Source: Dastarcus helophoroides
Taxonomy: Eukaryota; Arthropoda; Insecta; Coleoptera; Bothrideridae
Direction: 5' to 3'
DNA: 64,000 nt
NCBI GenBank assembly: GCA_028583605.1
Contig: CM053326.1
Span: 7,386,587 to 7,450,586 of the forward strand
Shown here: positions 12,926 through 26,000 of the stretch, one piece after another
How positions within the stretch are numbered: position 1 is the stretch's first letter
Layout: every line of letters begins with the position of its first letter
Notes under the pieces: generated by a model
What the model saw: the letters and a program-made list of their open reading frames with translations, nothing else
Databases searched by the model: none
What the model was told of the DNA's origin: nothing
Made by a program: the position numbers and the translations under genes

Positions 12926-13810
12926 CAAGGTTAGTTTTCTTATTTTTATTTTTGATAGATTGAAAAAATTAAAAATCTGATTTTTTACGCTTTTTCATGT
13001 AGATTTTACTTCTGCTAATGGATTGGTAGCAGCATTATGAATATACAGGGTTCTCAAAAAAAGTTAGACTTTTTTAAATAGAACACCCTGTATATTTTTG
13101 CAAATTTGACTTTTTTCAGTCATTCAGAATACAAATATATACCCATGTTACATCGGTTTACTGGTTTTTGAGTTATTTTCATTTTACTGTGACTACATCG
13201 AGACAAAAACGATATTTTAAAAAATCAGGAAATAAAGTAATCGGCAAAGGAAAAAAAATATTAAATTTCTAATGCAACTTATATTGCATTTTCAAAATAA
13301 CCATCATTATCTTTGTTAAAAAAATATTAATTTATTAAATGCAGATGCATCAGTTTTTCAAATAATCTGTTCTAATTTTATTAAACGTTATTTAAAATGA
13401 GGTATCAACATTGACGGTACTTACATTAAAAATGGTAAGTGTTTGTTTTAGTTATTCATATATTTTCTTTTATTTGGCGATTACTTCATTTGTGGATTTA
13501 TTATGGGTTTTTATAATAACATGTTTGTGTCGATGTATTGACAATAAAAGTGGAATAACTCAAAAACCAGTAAACCGATCATAGACTAGGTGTATATATT
13601 TATAATCAGAACGATTTGGGGAATTCAGAACTGTTAATATATGCAGGATGTTCCATTAAAATTTACGTAACCTATATAATTAGCAACGCTACTGCCCATT
13701 AGCAGAAATGAAATCTACATGAAAAAACCTTGAAAGACCAGATTTTTAATTTTTTAAATCTGTTAAAAATAAAGATAAAATGGGGCTTTCCATTAAGAAA
13801 ACTAACCCTG
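12926..13810. mobile_element. Mariner-type MITE with long inverted repeats, TA-flanked
   Basis: The left end reads CAAGGTTAGTTTTCTTA after TA (12924-12925) and the right end is its inverse, TAAGAAAACTAACCCTG, before TA (13811-13812). The inverted arms continue inward for more than 150 bases with interruptions, including matching stretches around TTTTTCATGTAGATTT and TCTGCTAATGG on the left and their complements on the right. No transposase is seen. It ends 145 bases before an icarapin-like exon and so sits in the flanking intron. Confidence 0.75.
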
Positions 13811-13955
13811 TACAAAATTTTGGAGATCTTATGGTGAAAGTGTCATTAAATACAGCTTTTAAAATCAAACAGTTCACGTCATAAGATTTTAAAGAATTAA
13901 TTAGTATTTGCACTATGTACATATTACTTTAATAATATTTTAATTTATTTTTCAG

Positions 13956-14084
13956 CGAGATCTGATGACAAGGATACGGAATTCGTCGAGATAGTGCCAT
14001 TGGGCGGGAGCCCCATTGTAGACACTGGCTATTTGGGTGGTGGATTCACCAACCCATTCGGCGGCCTCTTTGAAAACCTAGAAC
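13956..14084 (+). CDS. Icarapin-like, internal coding exon 1
   Basis: Acceptor ATTTTTCAG precedes 13956 and donor GTAAGT follows 14084. Two bases complete a split codon, then RSDDKDTEFVEIVPLGG and SPIVDTGYLGGGFTNPFGG follow, a mature N-terminal region with Gly/Pro/Phe-rich text; the last base starts a codon finished in the next exon. The high GC content and codon bias stand out against the surrounding 75 percent AT DNA. No hydrophobic leader is present, so an upstream exon is required. Confidence 0.8.
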
Positions 14085-17000
14085 GTAAGTAATTATATTA
14101 AGTTAAGTAGTAGTAGTTAGTTAAGTTAACTAGTTATGTTAAGTAATTATCGAATGATTTCAAGAAACTCGGAAATAGCTATTATCTGAGAACTTGTTTC
14201 CTTAAATGAATCAAGAAGGATATTACGCCCCCGTCTTATGTAGGAAGCACTATACCTATAAAATTTCTAGGTAATTCTAAGTTTTGTTTATTTGCTTGTA
14301 GTTCTAATAAGGTGTCACAGTGTTGTGGTCGTATTCAGAAAATATTCAGGATGAGTAGAGATCTTGCACTGCTTGACGACAGTTTTGAAAGTAAAAAAAT
14401 TTCATTTTTTCCATTACACTAATACTTAACGTGCCATCACTAGCGCTTTTGGAATATTTTAATTTGTATTCATGCTAACATGATCAGCATCTAGCGAATA
14501 TATAAAATTGTCGAACCAAATTCATGTGGTAAATATTTGCAATTAAAATTAGTATATTTTTGTTTATTGTTTAAACCTTACATATACTTATATTTTTTAA
14601 GTGTCCACATATGTCGTGGCAAAACGGATGTATTGGTCATGCATGCGGTGACAAAAGTGATGAATTATATCAAAATCGAGATTTTTTTAATTTCACCGAA
14701 GACAATTTATTTAAATATCCAAATATTTTTATAAAAATCCGTTTTAACATGTAATGCATTTCTAAAAAACTGCAAAGAAGCGAAGTAAACATTCTCTGAC
14801 AAAAGTATAACAGCAAAGTGGTTTGCTCTTTAAAAAAATTAAATAAACAATAAAAATGATTTACGATGACCAGTTAATTTTAAGGAAAATATTATCCTTA
14901 CACCCTAGGTAATATTATTAATATTAACATTTTAACAAAGTTAGATAAGATTTAAGTTTATAAATATTTATAATTTTAAAAACCGTTAAAGTCAAAAGTA
15001 AAGCAGTAAATGGTACTCAACTCTATTTATTTTACATAATATAATAAAATATAGAGCCAAGCCAACATTTTATTTATAGAAATGTACCGTTAGGGCACAG
15101 AACGATTTTCTACAGAGCATTTTTACGAAGGGTAGTCTACCTGCGAGTAGTTGACTCCACCTACTTCCTTTTTTTGAAATATAAAACATTCGATAACTGC
15201 ACTCGGAAGTGACTAGTCGCATTATGAATATACGAAAAATAATACAGAATGGACCATAAGTAATGGTACACAGAGCAATGGTGGATTTTTCAAATAAAAA
15301 TAATGTGATTTAGCTACATTTACCTTATACCAAAAGTTGATATCAACAGAGATACAGGGTGCCAAAATTGAAACAAAAATTTCAATTTTTTCGTTTAATT
15401 ATGGAATGAATTGTAATAAAGGCACGAAATTTGGCACATGGGAGTTTCTTAAGGCGGCGGTCTGGTACTCTTAAAACGTCGAAATTCTTCGCTTGCCATT
15501 TTACAAACCTACGTCAATACTATCGCTTAGAATTAAATGAAATTTGGTAATAATGTTTAGAAATGTTGAGGAATTCGGGCTTTGAAAGCAGATTTTTGAT
15601 TTTTTGTCTTAGTATTCCCACAAATGGGCGTACAATTTGTCTCTTTTTTGCCTGTTTTCAGAAGCGAATATCTCGAAAACTAAACGGAATTTGAAAAAAG
15701 TACTTCCCAAAGCGAGGAATTCGACATCCTTGCTTCATAAGTTCTCCAAATTTGAAAACAAAATATTAAAAAATAAAGGCACCATTTGTAAAATGGAAGA
15801 GCGGTGTTTGGCATAAAAATTGCGCTTAGATTTCGGTTGCCCTCACTCAGATGAGGCAGGGTACGGAGACGGACGTGATGCGGAGCAGAGAAATTTTTGC
15901 CCCTTCCCCAATACGTCATCAACGAACGAAGTATCTTCGGCTTCCACAGCTCATATTTCTTTATCTAAGCACGGCAGATATATCATAATAATAATAAACA
16001 ACATTAAAACATTTGTTCTACCAGAGTTTGAGAGTAAAATGAATTGTTTAGTATTTGTAGCTTACAATCATTTACTGAATATTTAGTGGTTTTTGTTTTG
16101 ATATATTTAGAAGAATTTTTTTCTCTCCTAATTAACATTTTTATATTACTCTTTGGAAAAATATAAATTGTTTAGGTAAATAAATGCTACGACAGATTTA
16201 AGTAAAAAAAAGAAAAATTGATTTTATATCATTTAAATTGGAAATGTTATATTCTGCTAGCATCACTTGTAATCGAAAATCGACCAATTATATCTGCAAA
16301 GAACGAAATTGTTTTTCACATAATTAATAGGTATTTAGATGCAGATATTTAGTCCTTATTTTGACTATAGGAGAAAATGCGTGGGAAAATAAAAATTTCA
16401 GCTCTGAAAATTTTCAACTCCTCGAAAATTTTGGCTTTTTTCAAAATTTCGATAGTTTTTTGAAAATATACTTTTTTTTTGAAAATCTCAACTTTTTTCA
16501 CAATTTCGACATCTTGAAACTGGACTGTTTTTGAAAATTATGAATTTTTTTGAGGAATATGATTTTTATGATAATTTCGAGTTTTCCTTATTTAGTTTTG
16601 AAAATTTCGACCACTCACTAAATATTTCGACTTTTCTTGAGAATTCCTATTTTTTGATGCATATTTTCAACTTTTTTTCAAAATCTCTAATTTTTATTGA
16701 AGAATTTGACATTTTTAATTACTATTTTTTTAATGATTTCGACTTGGACATTTTAAAATTTCCACTTATTTTAAATTCTCATTAAAAAAAAAACACTTAA
16801 TTAGAAAATTGTAACCATTTCGAAATTTTCCCTTTTTCTAAAATAGTGCTATTTTTGGAATTTCCTAAATTTGTCAAAATATCAACTTTTTCAAGAAATT
16901 TTTATTTTGTTGTAGATCTCGACTTCCTTTAAAAAATTTTGTTTTTTTTTGACAATTTCGACATTTTAAAAAGGTGTACAAACGAATAATTCCGACAAGG

Positions 17001-20000
17001 TCAACATTTTCGAAAATTCGAATTGTTAGAAAAAAAGTCGAAATTATTAGAAAACCAAAACAAAAATAGTAACATTCCAAAACCCACGAATTAAAAAAAA
17101 AAGGCAAACATTTTGTGGAAATTTAGAAAAAAGTTGTCCCAAAGTCAAATTTTTCGAAAAAAAGTTGGAATTTTGAGAAGTAAAAACGAAGTGCCAACAA
17201 AGAAGAATTTTCAGAGAAAATTCGCAATTTCGAGAGAAGACTGTGCTTCCGTATCTTTGTACAAAAGTTTATGTTAATTTTAAAGGAATTAACAGGAAAC
17301 AAAAGGATAAAAGGAAGCATTTTTAAGTCACCTATTTCTAACAATGTACTTTACCTGCTTAGAGAACTGAAAGAAGGAATACGTGTCAAAGGATTTTTTT
17401 ATAAGTTTGCAATTCGGTAGCCCAATTTCAAGCTTTTCTCTCGAAATTTTGAATTTAAAGTTTAAACTATTCGAAGTTTCCCAAAGATTTTGAAATTTTG
17501 TGGAAAACCTCCACAAGAATATCGAATATTTCAATTTAAAATCAAAGTTTTGTGACTAACTTCCTTACATAAATCTCATTTTTTTAAAATCTGTTGTTAT
17601 TTTTCAAAAATTTCAATTCAAATATAAAATCGTTCTTTGTATCATAATTCAAAGAGAACAGTTAGAATTTTTTAAAAATTTTGACTATTTCTTCAAAATT
17701 TCCAATTTAGATCTAAAATTGTTTTTTTTTTTTATTTGGAATTGCAATTCTAGAAAGAAATATTTAATTTTTAGCTCTTACTTTCCAGTCAAAATGAAAA
17801 TAACAAAAAAAAAACTTATTTTTTAAATTTTAAAGTAAACTAACATTTCAGATAAAAGTCGAAAAAAAATTTGTTTGGAAAAAATTCATGCAACATCTTT
17901 TTTAATTTCAAAATTCCGGGAAAAATTTTTAAATTTCTGGCATAATTTTGTTCAAAGTTTTTTCCAGAATTTTGACTTCTCAAATTCCAGAACCTTAAAT
18001 TCGAGTTTAAGAAAATATGAATTCTAAATTCGAACTTAAGAAAATAAATAAATAAAAATGAATAAAAATTGACATTTGTAAATTGGAAATTTCAGAAATC
18101 TTGGTTACTTATGGTCCATACTATATAGTGTAACTAAAATGTGTAGTTTCATTCGAGTCATCCAATCGCTGACAAAAACGCTTGTCGGTGACAATTCAGT
18201 AAACAATTAAAAATCTGGCTGTCTTTTATTGAAATTCATCTCCAAATATCTGCTTTGATCACCCACACTATTAACATTTTCTTGTGTGGACTCAGGGAAC
18301 ATATTTCACATCTCTATGTTAGAAAATAAATTACGTCTTAATTTTTTGGATTTTCTTTATTGAGATTTTCAAAATTTAGGTAATAGTATTATCAGCAAAG
18401 TAATATTTGACATAAATTACTTTCAAAGCTGTCTTATGATTACTTTTTCTCCAGCTTACTTCAAAAATTTAATATCTTAGTAATTTAAAAGCAAGGCACG
18501 ACAAGCTTTAAAGGCAAATATCTTCGAAACGGTTGCTCGTATCAACTTTCAAACAGTACACCTTTTTTACGTGAAAAGGATGGCGAAATAAAATAACCTA
18601 TTTAAAATTAATATACGTGGGTGCACAAAAAAGTTATGATGATTTAAAATTATGCAGGATAGCGCACGTAGCGCCCCCTATCAGCTATTGGTAATATGTT
18701 AGCAAATTAGAGTTTGTCAACCCCTTGTGCCAAATTTTGTGCCTATATTACAATTCATTCCATAATTATACGAAAAATTCGAATTTTTTTTCAACTTTGA
18801 CACCCTGTATCTCTGTTAATATCAACTTTTGGTATAAGGTAAATGTAGCTAAATCAGATTATTTTTATTCGAAAAATCCAACATTGTTCTGTGTACCATT
18901 ACTTACGGTCTATTCTGTATGTTAAAAATTTGGTGGAACGGACTGGTCCTTGGTTTTCTTCAAAAATTAAAATACAGAACTTGTCCCCTGAAACCAATAA
19001 AGATTAAAAAACACAACAAAGGTTGCTCTAACGCGTTTCGACAGCCAAGCTGTCATCTTCAAAGGAGAGTTTCTTTCTGAAGATGACCTGTTTTTTTCAC
19101 TTTTAATAAATGAAACCTACCCTCTCTTAAATCTAATATCTTATCAATCCGAAACTCTCGCTAATTCGAAATTTTTCGTAAGTCCCTCCGACTCCGAAAT
19201 ATCAAGAGTCGACTGTATTGGGAGTTCCTCTCCAATCACTCTGTTTAAGGTGAATGTCAAAGTATCAACATTTTCATTCTTAGTTCTTAGTTATTGCTTT
19301 TTTGATGCATTTGGATAATTTTTTCCTTACGAGCATTCTATAATAAATGTATTATTCTAATGGCGGTTGATTTATAATTTACAGTAGGGGCTGGCGACTT
19401 TTGGACAGGGGATGCGTAGACAAAAAAATGTTATTAGCTAGAGTTTAGGTTCAGGTTACTTCAGTGCCGTAGCGAGATATTAAATTAAGGAGAAAAAATG
19501 TGACACTCAAAAATATTTTGGAGATTAAAAAAAGTATATGATACTTATATGCAAGAAGAATGCAACCTAGACTACAAATTCATGCAGCCCTCCAGGCGTG
19601 TATAGTGAATCATAGGTAGCTGAACTACCAACAGTTGAAACACTGCCACCTAGCGAAGCGGTTGCTCTCTAAGAGAGTTCCCAGAAGACAAGGATTCTAT
19701 AATGCACAAACCAATAGGTTTGAACATTTATTAGATTTGAAGTTTGGAAACCAAATACTTCTGGGAACTCTCCTAGAGAGCAACCGCTTCGCTAGGTGGC
19801 AGCGTTTCAACTGTTGGTAGTTCAGCTACCTATGATTCACCATACACGCCTGGAGGGCTGCATGAATTTGTAGTCTAGGTTGCATTCTTCTTGCATACGA
19901 CATTGTTGGCGATGGCCATAGTTTCTCTATGGGCCAATAGGTGGTAGTACTAAAGAGTCACTCGCTTGACGCCTGTGATTGTTTTAGTACTTACTTGTCG

Positions 20001-23000
20001 GAACATTTATTAGCATTCGAGTTGGATATACCAAACTGACGAGATCTAACAAGGTCGAAACCGGTATTTGGTTTCCAAACTTCTAATCTAATAAATGTTC
20101 AAACCTATTGGTCTGTGGATTATGATACTTATAACAATATTTTTACGAACTAAAATTAGTTAACATCTTATCACTTCCATAATATTTTTAGTGACTAAAA
20201 AAGAAATTCTATCACATCAAAAAGTTGTCGAAATTTCTTTTTTTTTATTACTTTACTTTAGGCCCTGCGTGCATTTTTGATTCACTATTATACAGGGTAA
20301 GTCATTTAGCTCCTACATTTTCTTCGATAATAAAAATCTTTTTGGGAGAAAGGTACACTAGTATGAGACGTATTTTCAAATTATTCTTTGCTATAGGTAC
20401 AGATTAAACATATACAGACTGGTGTGCTAAAGTTGCCTCTTTTTTAAGGAAACACACTATAGTTTATTGCATATTTAAATTGGCTATAAATGTTAATTAA
20501 AATGATATCCAACATGAGTCTACGATTAATAGTTTCTGATATATTTACAAAAAACACAAACATTGGGTCTAATATGGAAGCTTGTTTGAACGAGAGGAAA
20601 CGCCCAAATGATATTATTTTTAGTGTACAATATTTCAGTATATAATTTTCTTGTAAAATACTGTAATATTAGTTAAATAGTATTTGGTGTTGTACACATC
20701 CTGTATATTATTTTTAATTTTATTAGTCAGCAGCTAAGCTGTTTTGATGTAAACATCTGTGGGTGTAATTTCTATAGTTTGGGAGATATTTAATTTTAAA
20801 ATTAAAATTCTTTTATTTATTTTAATAAAATGGGCTATTTAATATATTTTTTCGATCCAAATAAAAATAATTTCCTCAAAATACATTAATTTAACCATAT
20901 AAATGACAATTTCAACAATATGAACTCCCAATTAGTAAACTTAATGGTATGGATGCTGCTTATCGTTTAAACTAAAATTCTATGGATCTAAAATCTATGT
21001 ATATTTTACATTGGTTAAAGGTGTACGTGTAAAAGTATTAAATTGTACAAAATTAGTGCATTTTAGTCAATTTTAACTTTGTTTTTGATGAAAAAAATTA
21101 ATGAAACAAACTCACATACAACCCAACGTAATTATAAACATTAAAACATTAATTTTATTTGGCACATTACCAAAAAGAGAGTAAGTTAAACATACACTGT
21201 AGTTTTATCAAGCTAAAATACAATAATAATACTTGTATAATCCCTTGACTTGATAATACTGCATTGGGGCGAAATATATCAAATTTATTAGTTTGTAATT
21301 TTTTTGGAAATATGCCCTATAAAGTTTATTAATTAATGTTTTTGTTGCCACTAAGAAATAAATTTTACACAATTTCAATGACCATATTTTAATTAGTCAA
21401 AGATTAAATGAAGTACCCATCTAATAGATTCATTCATTTCATCGAATGCTGTTTAGCATTCCACACTTTGCTAAATATAATTAGTCATTGAAAGTCTTTC
21501 TTTTCTGGTATTACCATTTTATATTCAATTATACCACTTATATTCAATTATACCACTCTGAGGTCAAGGAATTATAAATTTGATCATTTTAACGTGCCAA
21601 AACGTGGCAAATCTTGGAAGCTCACCTCAGATATGCAGAAAGATGTCACATAATTTCTTTTAATAATATTTGCGGTGAGGAATTTATAATTGGCTTTATA
21701 TGTATATTAAAATTTCGTTATCTTTTCAGGGACGTTGACCAGGATGAGACACCAAATGAATCAGCTCCTTAACGGATTCGGTTCTAGACTTAATGACACT
21801 ACGTCTGTTGAAGATGCCTTCCCAAGTGTACTCAAGTTCCCATCGTTCCCGGATCTAGAAGGCAAAGGAAATACCACCTCCGTCACCAAGGTAACCCGGC
21901 ACATACATAATATATACGGTATACGGTTGTTACCTGATGCGGATTGAAGTATGATAAGCATATTAAACATGCAGGATGTATGGAATGTGATCTTTTTTTA
22001 ATGTAATGATTAAAAGAAAAGGTTTTAGTGATTGCAATTCTGTGAATAAAGATAAGTGCGTATCAACATAAGAATGTACCGCAATATTTTAATATCCAAA
22101 TTACAGCATTTGAATGTGTATGAATGCACACTTATAACATCAAATAGATTATCTATGTATCTATGTACTTATTATTAGTATTGAAAAAGTAAATAAATTA
22201 ATATGTCACAATTTCAGATCAAAAGGGTGGCCTGGAGCTTTGATATAATATTTGAAAACTTGACATTATTACTATTATTATTTTTAGTTTTGTATCCAAA
22301 GTAACAAACGAGTTTCTTATACATAGAATGATTCATTCCAGCGCGGCGCGGCGTAGCCTCTTTCTGTTATCGGTGACGAGCATTTTTTTTTAATGTCACA
22401 ACATTTATCTTATTGTTAAAGAAGTGAAATTTGGAACAGTTGTAGTAACTACCTGTCCAAATACAAAATTGCAGTACGGAAGTTGAATTTTGAATTTGGA
22501 AGTTAATTTTTTGGGCTTAAATTGATAGCTAAGAAAATGTGGTTGTTAAAAGTCTTATGTGGGATGTCAAATGAAATATTGTTGAAATTCTAGTTCGTTC
22601 ACAAGTTTAGAAAAAGTTTGATAATTGCAGGATACTATTTTGAGGAAATTGTTCATTTAGCCTAGAATAAACAAAAAGTACATATGAGCTTAAGTCTCAA
22701 ATTAACTAAATTTATTACTGATTATGAGATACCGAAATTTGAAGATGATTGTTTAAAAGGTGCATTTAATCAAATAGCCGTAGATAACCATTGGATATTG
22801 TTTAATTATTACTGGTAACTGAAAAGCTCTTCGAAAATACCATAAAACAATTTCCCACTAAAGGAAACCAACTCGTAAAACGATGAATCCAGTGAATGGT
22901 ATGTAAACCAAATTGAAATTTGTTTACAATTTTCTGGATCCCTCTTTTTTATGAACAAGGCCTTTGGGAATATTGTACTAACATTTTTTGCAATATTATT

Positions 23001-26000
23001 TTAATGCTTCCTGCTTTTAAAAGATTTAGAGTAAAGAGAATTTTATTTTGTCATACTATCACCAAAATCCTAGTTAATCGCTTCTAAGAAACTGCAGTGC
23101 AGCGCTGTCAACGATTATCCTAAAGCCCTAAGAATTACTGCATTGATGTGTCCTGCTAAATGTCGAATTCAATAAAAAACATCACTGGAATCATAGCTCG
23201 GTACCTTTTATTGTTAAATAAATATCTTCACCTTTTGACTTTTCAGTGATAAATAAATTTGAGACATGAATTTTTTTGTTTTGTAAGCTTCACCCTGTAT
23301 CACATTTAAGTGTCTTTTTAATACTTAAAAAGACATTGATAAACATATTTATACGTATTTTGACCTTATTTTCAAAATATTCATTTTAGTTTAAAAGTTT
23401 AAACTTTTCTTTTTAAGTCAAGTTTGGACTTTTAATTTTCCTTTTATTTAAACGAAATTTTCAGTTGAGATTCTAACTTTTGATATTTTTGAGACTAAAT
23501 TTTTATCTAACATTTTGAAATTAGAAATATCTACATTTTTATTTTGCCACTTCGACTTTAAAATCGAAATTTCTAAAAAAATGATTTTATAAATTTCGAT
23601 TTTCTTAAAATTTTCAGCTTAGCCCGAAATATGTTTTATAATTTTCGCATTTTTTTTTTGTTTAAAATTTTAATTTTTTCTTCAGACCTTTATTTGACAA
23701 TTTAAGTTTTTTATATTTTTTTCTAAATTTTTCGCTTTGGATTAAAAATTGTGTCCTTTAGTTTTGTTTGCAATTTTGATCCTAGTCACGAAATTTCTGC
23801 TTTAAAAAAAAATTTCGAGCTTAAACTCAAATTGTTTGCTTCATCAGAAAACTTTCGGTTTTTTCTCAATATTTAAATTTTTTCTAAATAAATCGGTAAA
23901 GTCAACAATTTAAGTTTTAAAAAAAATTGACTTTAACTTCTTAAGCTTAAGCTTCTGTATTTTGTTTGATAAAGATCTTTTCTTTTTTCATCCTTTTAAT
24001 GTTTCGTCCAAATTTCCGTTTTTCCTCAAGGTTGTTAGATTCACCTTTTTCCTTTCTAAAAATAAAGTCAAAGTTTTGGCAAAAATCGAAATTACAAATT
24101 AAAATGGAAGCTTCTATCGAAATTTTTTTATTTCATCTTTAATATCTAATATTCCTAACTTCGTCTTTGATCTAAAATTTGATGCTGCTCTGAAAAGTTC
24201 AAAAATCACTTATTTTGAAAAAAATATTGGGAAATTCTAAATTTTTTTTTGAAAATATTGAAATAAACTAAGTTTAAAAGATTTAAATATCCAGACTGAA
24301 GTCGAACTTTCGAGTTTCGAATTATAGTCCAAATTTCGAAGTTAAGATTGGAAATTTTACGCAAAAATAAAAAATGAGCACTAAGTAAAAGACCAAGACG
24401 TTTATTGATTTAACAATTCAACTTTTTTTTTAATTTTGCAATATTGCTTCTTCGAAAAAGTTTATGTCTCTAACATTAAAAAAAAAGGGGGGGAGTTGGA
24501 CCCCCTCCGAACGAAAATCCTGGCTACGTGCCTGTTCTCCTCTTACCTATAAAAGTGTTGCATGAAAGAAGTACAGATTCTGCATGGTAGATTGAACGAA
24601 AGTGATTAGAATTGTATACATGGAAATTGTATTTCTTTTCTACATTAAAAGAACCCCAGGCGGTATTTTTTTGCTTAATATTCGCTTCAGAAGCGTATAT
24701 GTAATTATTAAACCTAATTATAAGTTAGATATAGCTTTTTGCAAGATTCTAACTCTCGAAATAAATATATTTTACTAACAGTCGAGGTAAAATAAGGGTA
24801 ATTTCTAAATATTAAAATAGTTTACAAAATCATACATTCTTAATCTAGAGGAAAATTTGATCGTATTAAAATGAGTTTTTCATTATTTATGGTTGGACTT
24901 TCAGACCACCGTTTAAAAGCGTGTTTGACACGGGTGATCCTATACCTTATTTTAGTGATGTAACGAATATTCGCATTCACATTTGTGAATATGCGCATGT
25001 TTTTTAACATTCGCATTCGTATTCGCAAGAAATTAAGCGAATATATTGCGAATATATTTGGCAACAACACAGGACATTATTTATGAAACAGCAATGTAAC
25101 TGCTAAGCTAAGACAGGTTTCTTAATTGAGTGATGAAGATTTATTAACAAAATAAATAATGCAGTAATTTATCCAGTCCCACCTAATAAAAAATATTTCT
25201 AAATTCCTTTGTTTTCTTTTCCTACTAGCTAGCAACAATAAGGCAGAGTGGGACGCTTGCTCTCCCCTGGTTCATACAACCAACCAAAAATGTATACTTC
25301 CAACTGCGGCAACCTTTTCCAGTTGCCATTTTTTTTCTTAAGTTAACCCCCTCCTTGAAATTTTGACATATTTTCGAAATTTCGACTTTTCTCTCAAAAT
25401 GCGTATTTTTTTTAATTTCTCTTTTTCTTTTGAAGTTTTAAATATATTCCAAAATTGGATTTCTTTTTTCAAAGTCCGACTTTCTAAAAATTTAAAAATT
25501 TTTTCTCAAAATTCGGCGTTTTTCTTTTCAAAATATTGTCATATCCCAAAATTCTACTTTGTTTTTTAAATTCGTCTTTCTGCAAATTTCGGCTTGTTTA
25601 TCAAACTTCGCATTTTTCTTTAAATTTGGTGGGTCTTTTGATAAAAAAGTAAAAGTTCCTAGAATAATATTTATTTGGAAATTTTTAAAAATATTTTTTG
25701 AAATTTTTGAATTCTTGTAAAGGCAAAAATTCCAAAATATTTAAATTTTAACTTGTTTCTCAAAATTTCGACGTTTATCTCAATAGTGAATATTTTCTGA
25801 GTTCACAGTGGGGCCTAACTCAGGCAGTCGAGAAAGTTTCAAGTGTTTTTCTTGAAATTTCGACTTTTTTTGAAATGTTCTCATAATTCGCTCTTTTTTT
25901 TCGAAATTGCGACTAAAGTTGACTCTCTCTGGGAAATTTCGAATTTTTACTAAATTTCGACTCTTTTCTCGAAATTTCTATACCTTTTTCAAGATGAGAT

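Noticed and set aside
19550..20120. Hammerhead elements considered as hAT or other TIR transposons because of inverted arms
   Set aside because: The inverted arms are not terminal, and the duplications are 13-14 bp with no cut-and-paste style ends; the ribozyme and tandem register fit a retroelement.
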